A stretch of DNA of 64,000 bases from contig JAQGDQ010000557.1 in assembly GCA_030141605.1 (NCBI GenBank), positions 1 to 64,000 on the forward strand, written 5' to 3'. Of this stretch, positions 41,913-53,788 are shown one piece after another (the stretch's first letter is position 1; each line of letters begins with the position of its first letter). Source of the DNA: Tubiluchus corallicola (lineage: Eukaryota > Priapulida > Priapulimorpha > Priapulimorphida > Tubiluchidae). Below the pieces are notes generated by a model. It saw nothing but the letters and a program-made list of their open reading frames with translations. It made no database searches and was not told the DNA's origin. The position numbers and the translations under genes were made by a program.

Positions 41913-44543
41913 ATGTCAATGCAGTACAGGGTGATGAAGTTGTCACGGCGAGACAGCAGCAGCGATGATGACGACGGCGACGAAGACAACAATGATGACA
42001 AAATCAAACTGAAGACATCTTCGCAGTCTGTGGACTCGCTGACGGGCGTCAATCAGTCCACTTTCTTCAGAGATGGTAAGCGCAAGATTGATTTTGTGCT
42101 TGTGTACGAAGAGGACAACCAGGCTTACATGGAAAGAAAGGCTCGTCAAGTGCCTAAAGGTAAGAGCTTGAAACGTGAGATTACTATTGAACTGAAACGT
42201 GAGAAATGGAGGCAGAAATTCATGGGAAATTTACAAAAAGCAGGTCTTCATATGGAGGAAGAGTTGGTGGAAAGCGAGAAGAAGATGGTATATTACATCA
42301 AGCTGTCCGTGCCGTGGAACATCCTGGTGTTTTACGCTGAGGACCTATGCATGAGAGCCCCTCTGCAAGCCCATCCGAATCCCAGTCAGAATTGGTCAGA
42401 GAAGCTGTTGAATTCGCTACACATTCCAAATATCATGACCGAAGAAGTTCCCAATCAGCCGCTGGATTACTATACGTGTCCTTTCAAGAAATCAAAGCTC
42501 AGTCGATTTCTAGGCAGTGATAATCCAGACACGTATTTTACAAGTACCCAAAGGAGTCGCATCGCATATGAGATCTTGCAGACAACGGCGTATGGTAAAA
42601 GGAAACGTGCCGAAATTGGAATAGACCGGTTGTTGGAGGAAGGCACTTACTCTGCAGCATTTCCTCTACATGATGGATCATACCAGAAACCGGCACAATA
42701 TGTCGCTGAATCATCATTGAATCCACGCCAGGTGCTCTTTTATTACTGGGCCAAATGGGGTAAGTGGTATAAGTATCAGCCACTAGATCACATTCGAGAT
42801 TACTTCGGTGAGAAAATCGCCATATATTTTGCATGGCTAGGATTCTACACTGGATGGTTGCTGCCGGCAGCTGTTGTAGGGTTGTTGGTGTTCCTGTATG
42901 GAGTGTTCACAATGTACCAAAACACTCCAACAAATGAAACATGTGACAGTGGAGACAAGTTTAAAATGTGTCCACTTTGTTCGGAGTCTATCGGTTGTCA
43001 GTACTGGAGTCTATCTGATATATGTGTCTACAGCAGAGTCGGCTATTTATTCGATCATCCAGGGACAGTATTTTATGCTGTGTTTGTTTCATTTTGGGCA
43101 GTGGCTTTCCTGGAATACTGGAAACGCAAGAGCTCCAGTCTTGCCCACCACTGGGATTCTCTGGACTTTGAAGAAGAAGAGGAGCGACCAAGACCAGAAT
43201 TTATAGCAAAAGCCCCATTTATGGAAAAGAACCCCATCACTGGCATAAAGGAACCAGCATTTCCAAAAAGCATGCGATTACCCCGCATGGTGATGGGAGT
43301 CGGTGTCATACTCATCATGATGTGTCTTGTCTTCATATTCATTGTTGCAGTCATCATGTACAGGGTCATCATCAGCATTCCCCTGTTCCAGAATAAGCTC
43401 ACTCGTTCTCAGGCTCCAACCATAGCCAGCATGAGTAGTGCATGTGTCAATCTCATCTTGATCATGGCATTGGGAAAAGTATACGAAAAACTGGCATTGC
43501 GGCTCACTCAGTGGGAAATGCACAGGACGCAGAGCGAATTTGACAATCATCTCACCTTCAAGGTATTCATCTTCCAATTTGTCAATTTCTACTCGTCAAT
43601 ATTTTACATTGCTTTCTTCAAAGGGCGCTTTGTCGGTTATCCAGGAAATTATACGTCATTCTTCGGGTTGAGAAATGAGGAGTGCAGCAATGGAGGCTGT
43701 CTGATTGAACTGGCCCAACAACTTGGCGTCATCATGATAGGCAAGCAGGTCATCAACAACATACAAGAAGTCATGATCCCCAAGATCAAACTATACGTTC
43801 AGCAACGTAAGTTGAAGAACTCTTATGTGGCTGGTGTTCCCAAGACACGATGGGAAGAGGATTATCAACTCATAGAAAACGAAGGATTATTTGATGAGTA
43901 TCTAGAAATGGTCTTGCAGTTTGGCTTCATCACAATATTTGTGGCAGCTTTTCCTCTTGCACCTCTTTTTGCTCTCATAAACAATTGGGTGGAGATCCGA
44001 CTAGATGCACATAAGTTCGTGTGTGAAACTCGCCGTCCAGTGGCTGACAGATGCCAGAATATTGGCATCTGGTTCCACATTTTGGACTCCATAGCACAGA
44101 TTGCCGTTATAAGTAATGCATTCGTGATCGCTTTTACCTCAGAATTTCTTCCCAAATTGTTGTACAAATACGAGTATGACTGGAACTTAGTCGGTTATGT
44201 GAACTTCACTCTCGCCATGTCTCCTAACGGAACGCTAAGCGAAGAATGTCGGTACAGGGACTTCAGGCAACCAGACGGCAGCCATTCTTCATTTTACTGG
44301 CGCCTCCTGGTGATCCGACTGGCATTCGTAATCTTGTTCGAGCACGTCGTGTTTGGAATATGTCGATTAATCGACTTATGCGTTCCGGACATTCCCGGAA
44401 GTTTGGAGCTGAAGATAAAGAGAGAGCGTTACTTAGCTAAGCAAGCACTGGCCGATTCCGATACAATACTCAAAGTTGCCCGCCAAGATCCAGACGAAGA
44501 TGAGGATGACGTGGCGCCGCTCACTATACCTGATAATGTATGA
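41913..44543 (+). CDS. ANO7: Anoctamin (TMEM16), ANO7-like, single exon
   Basis: An uninterrupted 876-residue frame. In-frame TAG at 41895 supports the start. Residues 10-40 are Ser/Asp-rich; a cytoplasmic anoctamin dimerisation domain (from about 57, FVLVYEE) runs to about 230; the membrane domain runs from about 280 to 845. ANO7 features are AAFPLHDG, RQVLFYYWAKWGKW, YQPLDHIRDYFGEK, AWLGFYTGWLLPAA, EYWKRKS, FVNFYSS and KGRFVGYPGNY. All six expected calcium ligands are present: N615 and E619 (TM6), E662 and E665 (TM7), E694 and D698 (TM8). The protein should therefore be a calcium-gated lipid scramblase or anion channel; which one cannot be read here. The family is normally encoded by many exons, so the absence of introns is unusual. 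No premature stop is seen. A possible polyadenylation signal is at 44806. Confidence 0.95.
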   Translation: MSMQYRVMKLSRRDSSSDDDDGDEDNNDDKIKLKTSSQSVDSLTGVNQSTFFRDGKRKIDFVLVYEEDNQAYMERKARQVPKGKSLKREITIELKREKWRQKFMGNLQKAGLHMEEELVESEKKMVYYIKLSVPWNILVFYAEDLCMRAPLQAHPNPSQNWSEKLLNSLHIPNIMTEEVPNQPLDYYTCPFKKSKLSRFLGSDNPDTYFTSTQRSRIAYEILQTTAYGKRKRAEIGIDRLLEEGTYSAAFPLHDGSYQKPAQYVAESSLNPRQVLFYYWAKWGKWYKYQPLDHIRDYFGEKIAIYFAWLGFYTGWLLPAAVVGLLVFLYGVFTMYQNTPTNETCDSGDKFKMCPLCSESIGCQYWSLSDICVYSRVGYLFDHPGTVFYAVFVSFWAVAFLEYWKRKSSSLAHHWDSLDFEEEEERPRPEFIAKAPFMEKNPITGIKEPAFPKSMRLPRMVMGVGVILIMMCLVFIFIVAVIMYRVIISIPLFQNKLTRSQAPTIASMSSACVNLILIMALGKVYEKLALRLTQWEMHRTQSEFDNHLTFKVFIFQFVNFYSSIFYIAFFKGRFVGYPGNYTSFFGLRNEECSNGGCLIELAQQLGVIMIGKQVINNIQEVMIPKIKLYVQQRKLKNSYVAGVPKTRWEEDYQLIENEGLFDEYLEMVLQFGFITIFVAAFPLAPLFALINNWVEIRLDAHKFVCETRRPVADRCQNIGIWFHILDSIAQIAVISNAFVIAFTSEFLPKLLYKYEYDWNLVGYVNFTLAMSPNGTLSEECRYRDFRQPDGSHSSFYWRLLVIRLAFVILFEHVVFGICRLIDLCVPDIPGSLELKIKRERYLAKQALADSDTILKVARQDPDEDEDDVAPLTIPDNV

Positions 44544-45640
44544 CTAAATAAATCACTATAAGTTATTGTAAACGTATTGCATATCAGATTTATTGATGTT
44601 ATAATCGTAATAGTTGTTAGCTGTTGTCAAATGTTATTAATGTTTATTGGTTATTAATGTTTAATATCACAATTCATAGAAATTCTATGACGCGATTGTT
44701 CATTAAACTAGAATGCATCAGATTCCTTGTGGTAACGACAGCAACGTACAATGATGCAGTTATCTAATTCATCCCTTTCATCCTTTCTTATTTATATTTA
44801 GACATAATAAAAAGATACAGTACAATACTTATTGTATTTTATCTGATGCATCAAGGTTGATGTTCAAAAACTCCATAAAAGTTCCCTGAGTTGCTGAACT
44901 TTGCGTGCAGTTTGCCCCTTCCTAAATAACAAAACTACCGTAGTAATTGTCGCACTGATGCAGTAATTTCGCACACTTGTACACATTTTTTACATATTTA
45001 CGCCATTATATATATTTAAAACAGTAACAAAAATATAATTGCATAAAACTAGACATAGATTAAGCTAAGAGCTTCATAAGTCTTCAAAAGTTTTCTTAAT
45101 TCCTTTACATAAATGCATCTATTTTCTTCAGGCTTGTATATCAGATAATATAATCATAGTTGTGTATTTAAAGATTTTATTAACAAAAATATGTGTTTAT
45201 TAATGTGCTGTCACCATCATTATGTTAGTGATTATGTTAAGAAGATCATCATATTTTAAATAAACTAAACGGTTATTTATGTATATGCATTTGCCACAGT
45301 TTGGTGTCTTTCTTTCTTCTCAATCATAAAGTAAGCAAAAATTGACCTTTTCGTTCTCGTCCTGCTGTCCACTCGATGAATCGATATTTTTAAACTAGTC
45401 AATTATTTCTGTGCCAAAACAGAAAAAAAACACGGCTATTTTAGGCTTGATGTAAAATGGAGAACTATGATTCTGAACCGCTATCGTCACAGACCGCTTT
45501 ACTGCAATAAGAACACAGCAAGTTTGGAAGAGACGTGTATGTACTTCCTTCCCCAACTCTTTCTGTGAATAATTGCACAAGCAGATCAATCACCATCAAT
45601 CCCTTCTCCTCTCCTGCTATTTGTAATTATTAGGTGTCTT

Positions 45641-45767
<127 letters not shown>

Positions 45768-46939
45768 CTCAACCAGCATCGCACATTTTGTCTGTTATTT
45801 TATTATTTATGCTGCCGTCACGCTTAATTTTCATTTAGCAGCTCACAATGGCGTATGATCGATGATTTGAAACTGCTGGAAATCGACTTGTACACGACCT
45901 GATGAAACCGTTGAGTGTCCCATGGAACCTGTGTTTAACCAGCTTTGCAATTTACAGTGTATTGTATTGATTCCACGTTAACCCTTGCTGACGTGCTGCT
46001 ACTCATTATAACAACTCGCAATGGTGCAATGCAGAGGTTGCAAGTTTCATCCTGAGCGCTAGAGAGATTCTTATTTTCTACCTTCTGTTTGGATAATCTG
46101 AATTTTGTAAGAAAACTGACCTAAATGCACATCAGCCAAATTTATTCTGTAACATTTTTAAACCGCAAAATTTGGTTGGTACCTTTGCAACAAGTATCCG
46201 CTAAGGCAGAGAATACGAGACGTAAGCCCTAATCCTAAAGAATTATGACCAACAAGCAGTATACATACCTTAAGAAGGCAAGTAGAGCAATAATAATTCA
46301 GTACAATCTTAGACAACAGGGAGAACACAAAGCATAAAGTTGTCCAACCTGGGAGACATAAAAAAAGTTAAAGCTTTACCGAAAATCATCCGAAAAACTT
46401 TAACGCAGTTTTCAAAAATAACAATGTCAGTAACCAAATAACTTCATTTAATCGTGAAGGAAACACAGAAGAGAGTCACCAACCAAGAATGGAATAGTTT
46501 ACACAAACCAACACAGACAAACGCTAGACAGAGGCTGGATCTCACATGAGAATGCCAATTGTTAAGGATAGATGGGACTAAAAATCTAGAGCAGGACAAA
46601 CCTGCAAAAAACTATTTGAACAAAATAGGATTTCCTGTGATCTTGAGAGTAAATACAGAAAGTTGAAGAGGTTACAGGTTCGAGTTCATGACCGAGTCGT
46701 GACAAAAAAAATATTCGTATGATTTCAAGTAGGGAATAAATTTATTATCTCCTAAATATATAATAAAAATATTTATAAAATTATCATCTCTTAAATTTAG
46801 TTTGTAGATTACATATTTGTCAAGTTTGAAGCCACCGTTAAATGAAAACATTTAAGGGACCAAACGCAGCGGATATTGTGAGAAGCTGGCCTGTCAAAAA
46901 ACCTTCTGCATAAATTGGGGTTAAAGCTATCCAAAATTG

Positions 46940-47320
46940 AGGTAAGCAGTAAAAACAGTTATAGTGTGTGAATATTTGGACACGTATAATTCACAGCTGT
47001 GAGGGGGACGTTTTAGTTTTTTTACTTTATTTGGCCTACAGGCAGTTATAATTTTAATTAAAATTAAAAGTATTCCACTACTAGCATTAACGTTACGCAA
47101 GTAGAAAGTACTGTATTTAGAACATTTTATTTTCTATGCTCTGCATACACTAATTTCTACTTACGTGACGTTAATGCTAGTGAAATACTTAATTATAACT
47201 GCATGTAGGCCAAATTAACTTGAAAAAAAAAAGAATTTAGGTAAACAATAGAAAGACAGCCATTATAGTGTGCGAATATTTAGAAATGTATGATTCACGG
47301 TTGTGAGTGGGAAGTTTTTA
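46940..47320. repeat. Direct repeats flanking a ~195-bp imperfect palindrome
   Basis: 46940-47015 and 47240-47320 share AGGTAA(G/A)CA...TTATAGTGTG.GAATATTT...ATTCAC.G.TGTGAG.GGGA.GTTTT. Between them, 47025-47215 folds on itself: TTTGGCCTACA...GCAGTTATAATT and CACTA..TAGCATTAACGT face their complements AATTATAACTGCATGTAGGCCAAA and ACGTTAATGCTAGTG. It could be a MITE carrying sub-terminal repeats, or a hairpin unit caught in a tandem duplication. Confidence 0.75.
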
Positions 47321-47989
47321 GAAAGTAGTGTAGCATAATTACAACGTGAATTACCAATTGAAATTATTATTGACTATAGAACATCTCCGTTTAGTATTCT
47401 TCTTGCTTTTTTGCAGTTATTAATCATGATCTAGTGGAATTAAGCATAATTTTGCTCTTTTGTGTCAGTTAAGTTAGCAGAATAATAAGCAGCGAAGTGA
47501 TGCTGTCGCCCGTGAATAATTGTTCAGTTTAGTACAATTAAGTAATGCATACAGGCCTGCTATATTTGTGAATTGGACACTTATCATTGTTGTGAGACGA
47601 GTAGATGCAATGTAGGCCATACTACGTGTTAATCAGCCTATATGTTGAACTGTATGTGTAATCCGCCTATTAAGGTGTTGTCTAAACTCTCTTATACAAC
47701 AGCTGTTAATGAGGGTAATTATAATCGTTGTTAATGAAGTAACTACGGTCATTCGCGTGTCGCTGTACGTTACATCATTGCGTTTCTTGTATAACGTGAC
47801 ATGTATGGGCTTTTGAACAAGTGACCAGTCGCCCGACTTGTTTTATGTAGGTCTACAGTTCAAATATACGTCATTACAGAATAACCCGCTTTTACGTAGA
47901 CATTTCGAGTTGTGTGTCACTGTGTTCTGTCAGCAGCTAAAAATTGATGAAACTTTTCCGAAACGATTGCTAGTTTTCATCCACAGCCA

Positions 47990-48480
47990 CCTATAGTCAG
48001 TCGACCAATCAGCCAGATGTCATTAAATCGATCATTTAATCAATGAACCAAATCAATCATCCAATCAATTAGAGTGTTGGTCATCCAGGTAATCAGTGAG
48101 TCGGTCAATCTGTAGGACTGACTTGGCAAGACACTCGGCCAGGCAGGCATTCATGCAGACAGTGTGTCAATCAGTCAATCATTCAGTTGATAAGCCACGT
48201 AGCAAGTTAATCGATCAGTTAGGTTGACAGCCAGTCGGCAAATAAAGCTCAGCCAGCTATTCATTCATTCGGTCAGTCAGCTCAGTCCGTCAGTTTGGGA
48301 ATCAAATAAGACAGACAGCCTTTTTTTAATCTCCTGCTTCATTACTACAAAAAATGGCATTACTTTTAATAATATAGGCCTAGTTGTGACGTTAAATTGG
48401 GAATGAGAAAATAAATGCACTGAATACAGTCAGTAGAACAATATAAGTCAGTCATTCAGTCTGTCTGTCACTCAATAGTA
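47990..48480. repeat. Degenerate CAGTCAATC-rich tract
   Basis: Irregular four-base habit (CAGT, CAAT, CATT, CGGT) over about 300 bases, then again at 48430-48475. It looks like a decayed tetranucleotide array; a short similar patch is at 17590-17630. Confidence 0.6.
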
Positions 48481-49134
48481 AAACAGAACTTTATTATAGT
48501 TAATCATCCGCGAGTTTAGTGAGTCGTGCAATATAATGCAAACGAAATTTTACTACAATGGAAAGCGAATGTTAAAGTTGATTATGGCCACCATAAAACT
48601 AAGTTAGTTTTATAAATGTGATAGATATAGCAACTAGATTGTCATTATGCGCACGCGTGTCTGGCACTGCACTTGCACACACATGCATGCATACACGCCT
48701 GCAGACCCCCCCCCCACACACACACACACCCTTTGCTAAACAGCTTTACTTTTTATACAATTTAGCTCATAGCGAACTGAAGTTGCAGAGATGCCTTAAT
48801 GGCGTTCAGATGTAAACACACATCTGTTCTGGCGAGTTACGCATTCTCTTGGAGCACATAGCATTGTTCTGAGCATAATGTATACACAAATAATAATCCA
48901 TAATGTCATGTGGAATCATAACCTTGCTAATGTTAAACTTCAAAACATAATTTTTTACAAATAAAATAGTCGAACTTGTGTAGCAAAAACACTTTATTTC
49001 GTGGTGTTCAATTGTGCATTATAAGTCAGTAGCTGTAGACTACAGTCCTGCGGCCTGCCTTAAAAATACCTAACTACAATAGTTAATAGACTGTAGGTCT
49101 ACAATAAAAAAAGAAAAAAATACATGTAGTTAAC

Positions 49135-50090
49135 CCATTCAAATGTTGATTTTAAGACTGCCTTAGTAAGAAGGCGTAGTTTCCGTTCAGCTAATAAGCC
49201 GACAACGGTCAACTCTAGACCTAATTTAATAAGAAGGCTTAGCTACTGTTAAAGCCCACACAAAGATTAATTTTAAGCCCATTTTAATAAGAAGATCTGG
49301 CAGCCATTTAACCCAATACAAAACTCGAATTTAAATCTACATCAATAAAAAGGTCTAGCTGCTGTTCAATCCATACAATTTTTTATTTTAGGCCTACCAT
49401 AAATAAGAAGGCTTAGCTACTGTCCAGCAACTTTAACTGTAGACTTTCCTTAAATAAAAAAATCTACCTGCCTGCAATGCAGCCAAAGGATGATTTTAGG
49501 AGTGTTCGTTAATTAAATAAGAAGACCCAGCTATGACTGTGCCAACGCAGATCGATTTTTAAGACTACTTAAACAAAACGTTCTAGCTACAGCCCATCCA
49601 AATGTTGACTTTAGGCCTACCTTAGTAAGATCGTCTAGCTACTATTCCGCCAACACAAAGGCTGACTTTATGCTTACCTTAGTAAGCACGCCTAGTTATC
49701 ATTCAACCTAAAAAAATTGATTTTAATTCTACATTAATAAGACAGCCTAGTTCAGCCCATACAACAGTTGAATTTAGGTCTACCTAAATAACCGTTCAGC
49801 ACGTACAGACTGTTGATTTTAGACTCAACTTAATAAGAAGGCCTATCTATCGTTCATCCAATAAAAAAGTCAACTTTAGGCCTATCTTAACAAAAAGACC
49901 TAGCTACCGTCCACCCATTAAAAATGTCAACTTCAAGACTATTTAATATGAAGGCCAGCTGCCGTTCATCCAATGCTAAAGTCAAATTTAGGCCTATCTT
50001 ATTAAGAAGGCCTGGCTATCGTTCAGCCCATGCCGTCGTATACTGTAGGTCTACCTTAATAAGAGGCCTAGCTACGGTTCACCTGATGCA
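49135..50090. repeat. Degenerate ~56-bp minisatellite, about 17 units
   Basis: Units follow TTTTAGGCCTACCTTAATAA then GAAGGCCTAGCTACCGTTCA, then CCCA and a variable spacer to TTGA. The AAGAAGGCCTAGCT-like core recurs near 49168, 49231, 49290, 49349, 49405, 49461, 49520, 49575, 49628, 49685, 49740, 49836, 49893, 49952, 50005 and 50058 (53-63 base spacing). Units are strongly diverged, so the array is old. Most units keep two facing AGGCCT-type blocks about 11 bases apart. Confidence 0.85.
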
Positions 50091-53000
50091 AGGACAACTC
50101 TCTACATTCCACGACCTTTTGTCTCGCTTTCAAAGGCCATTGACAGGTCACATACCAAAGAAAGTTTTTACAGACGATTGCAAAATTGGAACAGCGCGGT
50201 AAGTTATTGTAGGATGTTTCTCTAAATAAATAATAAAGCAAGTGAGCTTTTTAACAATCAGCTTACGTATTAGCAAAGAAGCAAACAACGTTTTTTACTT
50301 TCTTTCACGCAGGTTGCAGCGTGTAAAACAGAAATAAGTATCCTAAGCAAGGTTGATTGGTTGACCATGCGTTCACATTTCTGCTGTTTAGACACAACTG
50401 ACCCACATTTTTGCGCGCGCGGAAGCTCTATAATCAACAAATACAGGTCACTGGGCGTTATATAAAATGGCAGACTGAGCTCAGCAGAGCATTATTATGT
50501 GTGGAGGCTTTTGTTTAGAGTTTGCGTTTAATTGTGAAGTAATAAAAAATGAGCAAACGTGTACATATGTGAACATCGAGTTTACGACTGACGCATTGAG
50601 CAATGGTAAGTGTTGACGAACCTTTACGATTTTTAATAATCTCTTTGATAAGTATTGCTTTAATCGATTTAAACTTATCTGAATTTTTATCTGCAGTGTA
50701 TTGTGTGGCAAAATGAAAATACAAAGCTTGAACTTACAAACAAACAAACTAGTGTTAGCTAAAATAAACAAAAATGAAAATATAAGAAGATAAAAAATTC
50801 TTCAAAATAACAATGTGCTTTTATTACGCCCCGTTAGGTCTAAATGAAGAAATATGTATACCATAGGCGTAATATTCTCTTATCCTAATTCATCAGTATG
50901 TGAGAGCAGTTGCCGAAAATTAGACCTTATACATTAGCCTTACTTTTTACATAATATATTTACAAGACCCATTAGTATAAAATGGTATTTCTACTAGCTA
51001 CTTTAATAGTGCTGCTTAAACGCTTTGCACAGGCGTGTTATACTAAAATGTGCTCATTAAATTCAAAATCCTATAAATTAATAATTTCAAAGAACATTTC
51101 TAATTTCAGATTCAGTTAACAAGTCACGTGCCATATTTGAGGATTGTGCCAGAACATTGCTACGCATTGGTCATATTAAATATATGGCGTATCTTGCTTT
51201 GAATTAATAGGCCATATGTTTAGTAGGTCAAACGCGAAGCTTAAGCGACGTTGGTGGGTGAATTGATGGACTAAAATCATCGACGCTGGCTGTGATGCAA
51301 TGGTGCAGAATTCTATTCAAGCTCAGCTCTAGCTCAGTTTGTAGGTCGATATATAACACATTTGTTCATAAAAGAGAGAAGCATTTTCATGCACTGCACC
51401 TTATGTAAATGTCAGCTGTGATTTACTCTGACATTATTAAATTTCAAGAACATATCCGGGATTTTTAAACAGCTTTGTGTTATCATAAGAAGATAATTTA
51501 GAAAATATCGATTTTAGATAAAAGATTGGTTCAGATTATACGTGTGCAAGAACTATGACCAAATAAAAAAAGCGAAATCCTCCGTTTTAAAATCAACTTA
51601 TTTTGTCCTAGAATTAGTTTTCACGTACAAATCCCGACATGAAAAACTATCTGTGTGTTCTAGCTGATTTAAAACATTGGCTATAGGGAATGCTTGGTTG
51701 GTGAAAACTATACTTTCGATAACCAGACAGTACATAACATTCTGGTATCAATCTGCGTATAGGCGCATACAAACACATTCTTGTTCTTTCTTTCGTACGT
51801 TTTTTCGGTCAGCATATGAACAAGCAGTACTAATCAACCTATATGTACATATGTATATTTTTTACGTACATAAATGATTCTATCGTCACTATATATAGAA
51901 TATACAGACTGCTAAAAGTTCCAGGCTTTAATGTGAGCTAACGTTTACTTGACATTTTGGTCTGTCATAAAACAGTAAAAATAAATTTAATATTGTTATT
52001 GGCATAAAATTGTGTTTGTTATCGCTTTCAGTATTGATTTTGTGTATTGCTGAATCACACAGCAAGAAGGTGGTAATCCAGCCTATAACACATTCGCCTG
52101 CATTTTGCCATTACTCTTTCAAGCAACATGTCTACTAAGATGCAATTATAATTGCTTTAAAGATTTTGAAACTAATTCGCTAAGTGACGAAATTAGCAAA
52201 TTGACTGCACTATTCTGTAGCATCCTTCATTGGTCTTGATAAATCACTTTCAACCCAGTAGGTGCTGTCACCTGCAGTTAGTTTTACTTAATAAACACAG
52301 TTGAGTGATTGTTCAATTAAACTGCTTGTTGCACGAATTCGTCACTTTAATGACTTTATTCCTTAATATACTACACTATAGTTATGTCTTTCAAACAGTA
52401 ATCACAAAAGGCGAAGACGTCTAAATACTGAAATTTCTCTGTTATCACTTAATAAGTTTAACATGGTCAGTTTAACAATGCCAAAATTAATCACTATGGA
52501 GAGTTTTGGATACATTTCAAGATATATTTTTTCATATTAATAAAACTTATTTGACACAGTGAAATGAAAGACTACAAAATCAGTCAAACAAATTTGTAAA
52601 AGCAGTGGCATCGAGGAATAGCAGCTTATACGTGGAATTCTTCAGTTTTCTATAGCCAAATGTTTCTAATAGATGTGTTACTCAATAGTCGAAAAACAGA
52701 CTGCCTGTTATAATATAAAATAATCCAGTTCAATTTTCGACTTGCAATTAACAGAACTTCATAAAAATCCTGACGTAAATGTTTACAATAATTCATAGGC
52801 AAATACTCAGCACTAAATTTATGCCCTGTACAAAAAACAAATACTATTAATGAATAAAACTTTCAAATGCTTAATACAGTAGAAAGAATATAGTGCACAC
52901 TCCTACTGCATTTGATTATAGCTAAAAGATTACCATAGTTTTTCATAGTTTTCTATTTAAGGAGTTGAACTCCTTGTAAATAATAATTAAACCAAATTGC

Positions 53001-53788
53001 AAATTTTACCCAAGCATACATATTTGAGAATTAAAAACACTTATCCAGAAGACCAAAAATGACTAACCTTACAGTAAAAATTTTAAAACCTGAAAATTTG
53101 GAAACTACCAACAGCTTTTCTATACAGGATGTGAATGCTGCAGATCCAAGCACTGCAGTCTGTAACTGCCATCTATTGTCAAAATTTTGATTAAATTTTA
53201 TGGAATTAAACTGACTTCAAATAATTAATACCATGTTACATTTAACAAAGACCCTGTCAAAATAGTACCTTTGTTTAATAAAGCGGTGTTTATCAGCAAA
53301 CTGCACCATTCTAGCTGGTGATACATGCTTTATCCTAACCATGTACTAAAATATTGTACAACTACAGATGTTGGCACTATCTATGAAGAAAAAACAGTAA
53401 AATATTACAAAACATTTAATATCGGACAGTTTCAGACTACAATAAATGCACAAGTTTTCAAACAATTCCTATGCTAGAAGCTGTACCAGCTACAAAACTT
53501 CAAAATTAAATTCGGAATAAACAAGAATGCACTCAAAGTTATAACTTGCGGGCACTACACTGGACACGGTTTATATACCATACATTTTCTGCAGGCATTC
53601 GTGACAACAAAAAATTTTGAGCCACTTTAACATTCCACAAAGTCAAACATACATGATGTGTAGTTGAAACTGTACGTCAGCATGCAACTTGGAAAGTAAA
53701 GAGGCACCCAAGTCAAAAACCACGTACGTATGAACCAGGGATTACGCGATGACAGTCACCTGACCTATTGTAATATTCCAATGCCTTT

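Noticed and set aside
46665-46695. tRNA B-box-like GGTTCGAGTTC
   Set aside because: No A box at the right distance and no cloverleaf; not a tRNA or a clear SINE.
49135-50090. CRISPR-like regular repeat spacing
   Set aside because: Repeats are diverged, spacers are not unique inserts, and the DNA is metazoan; it is a minisatellite.
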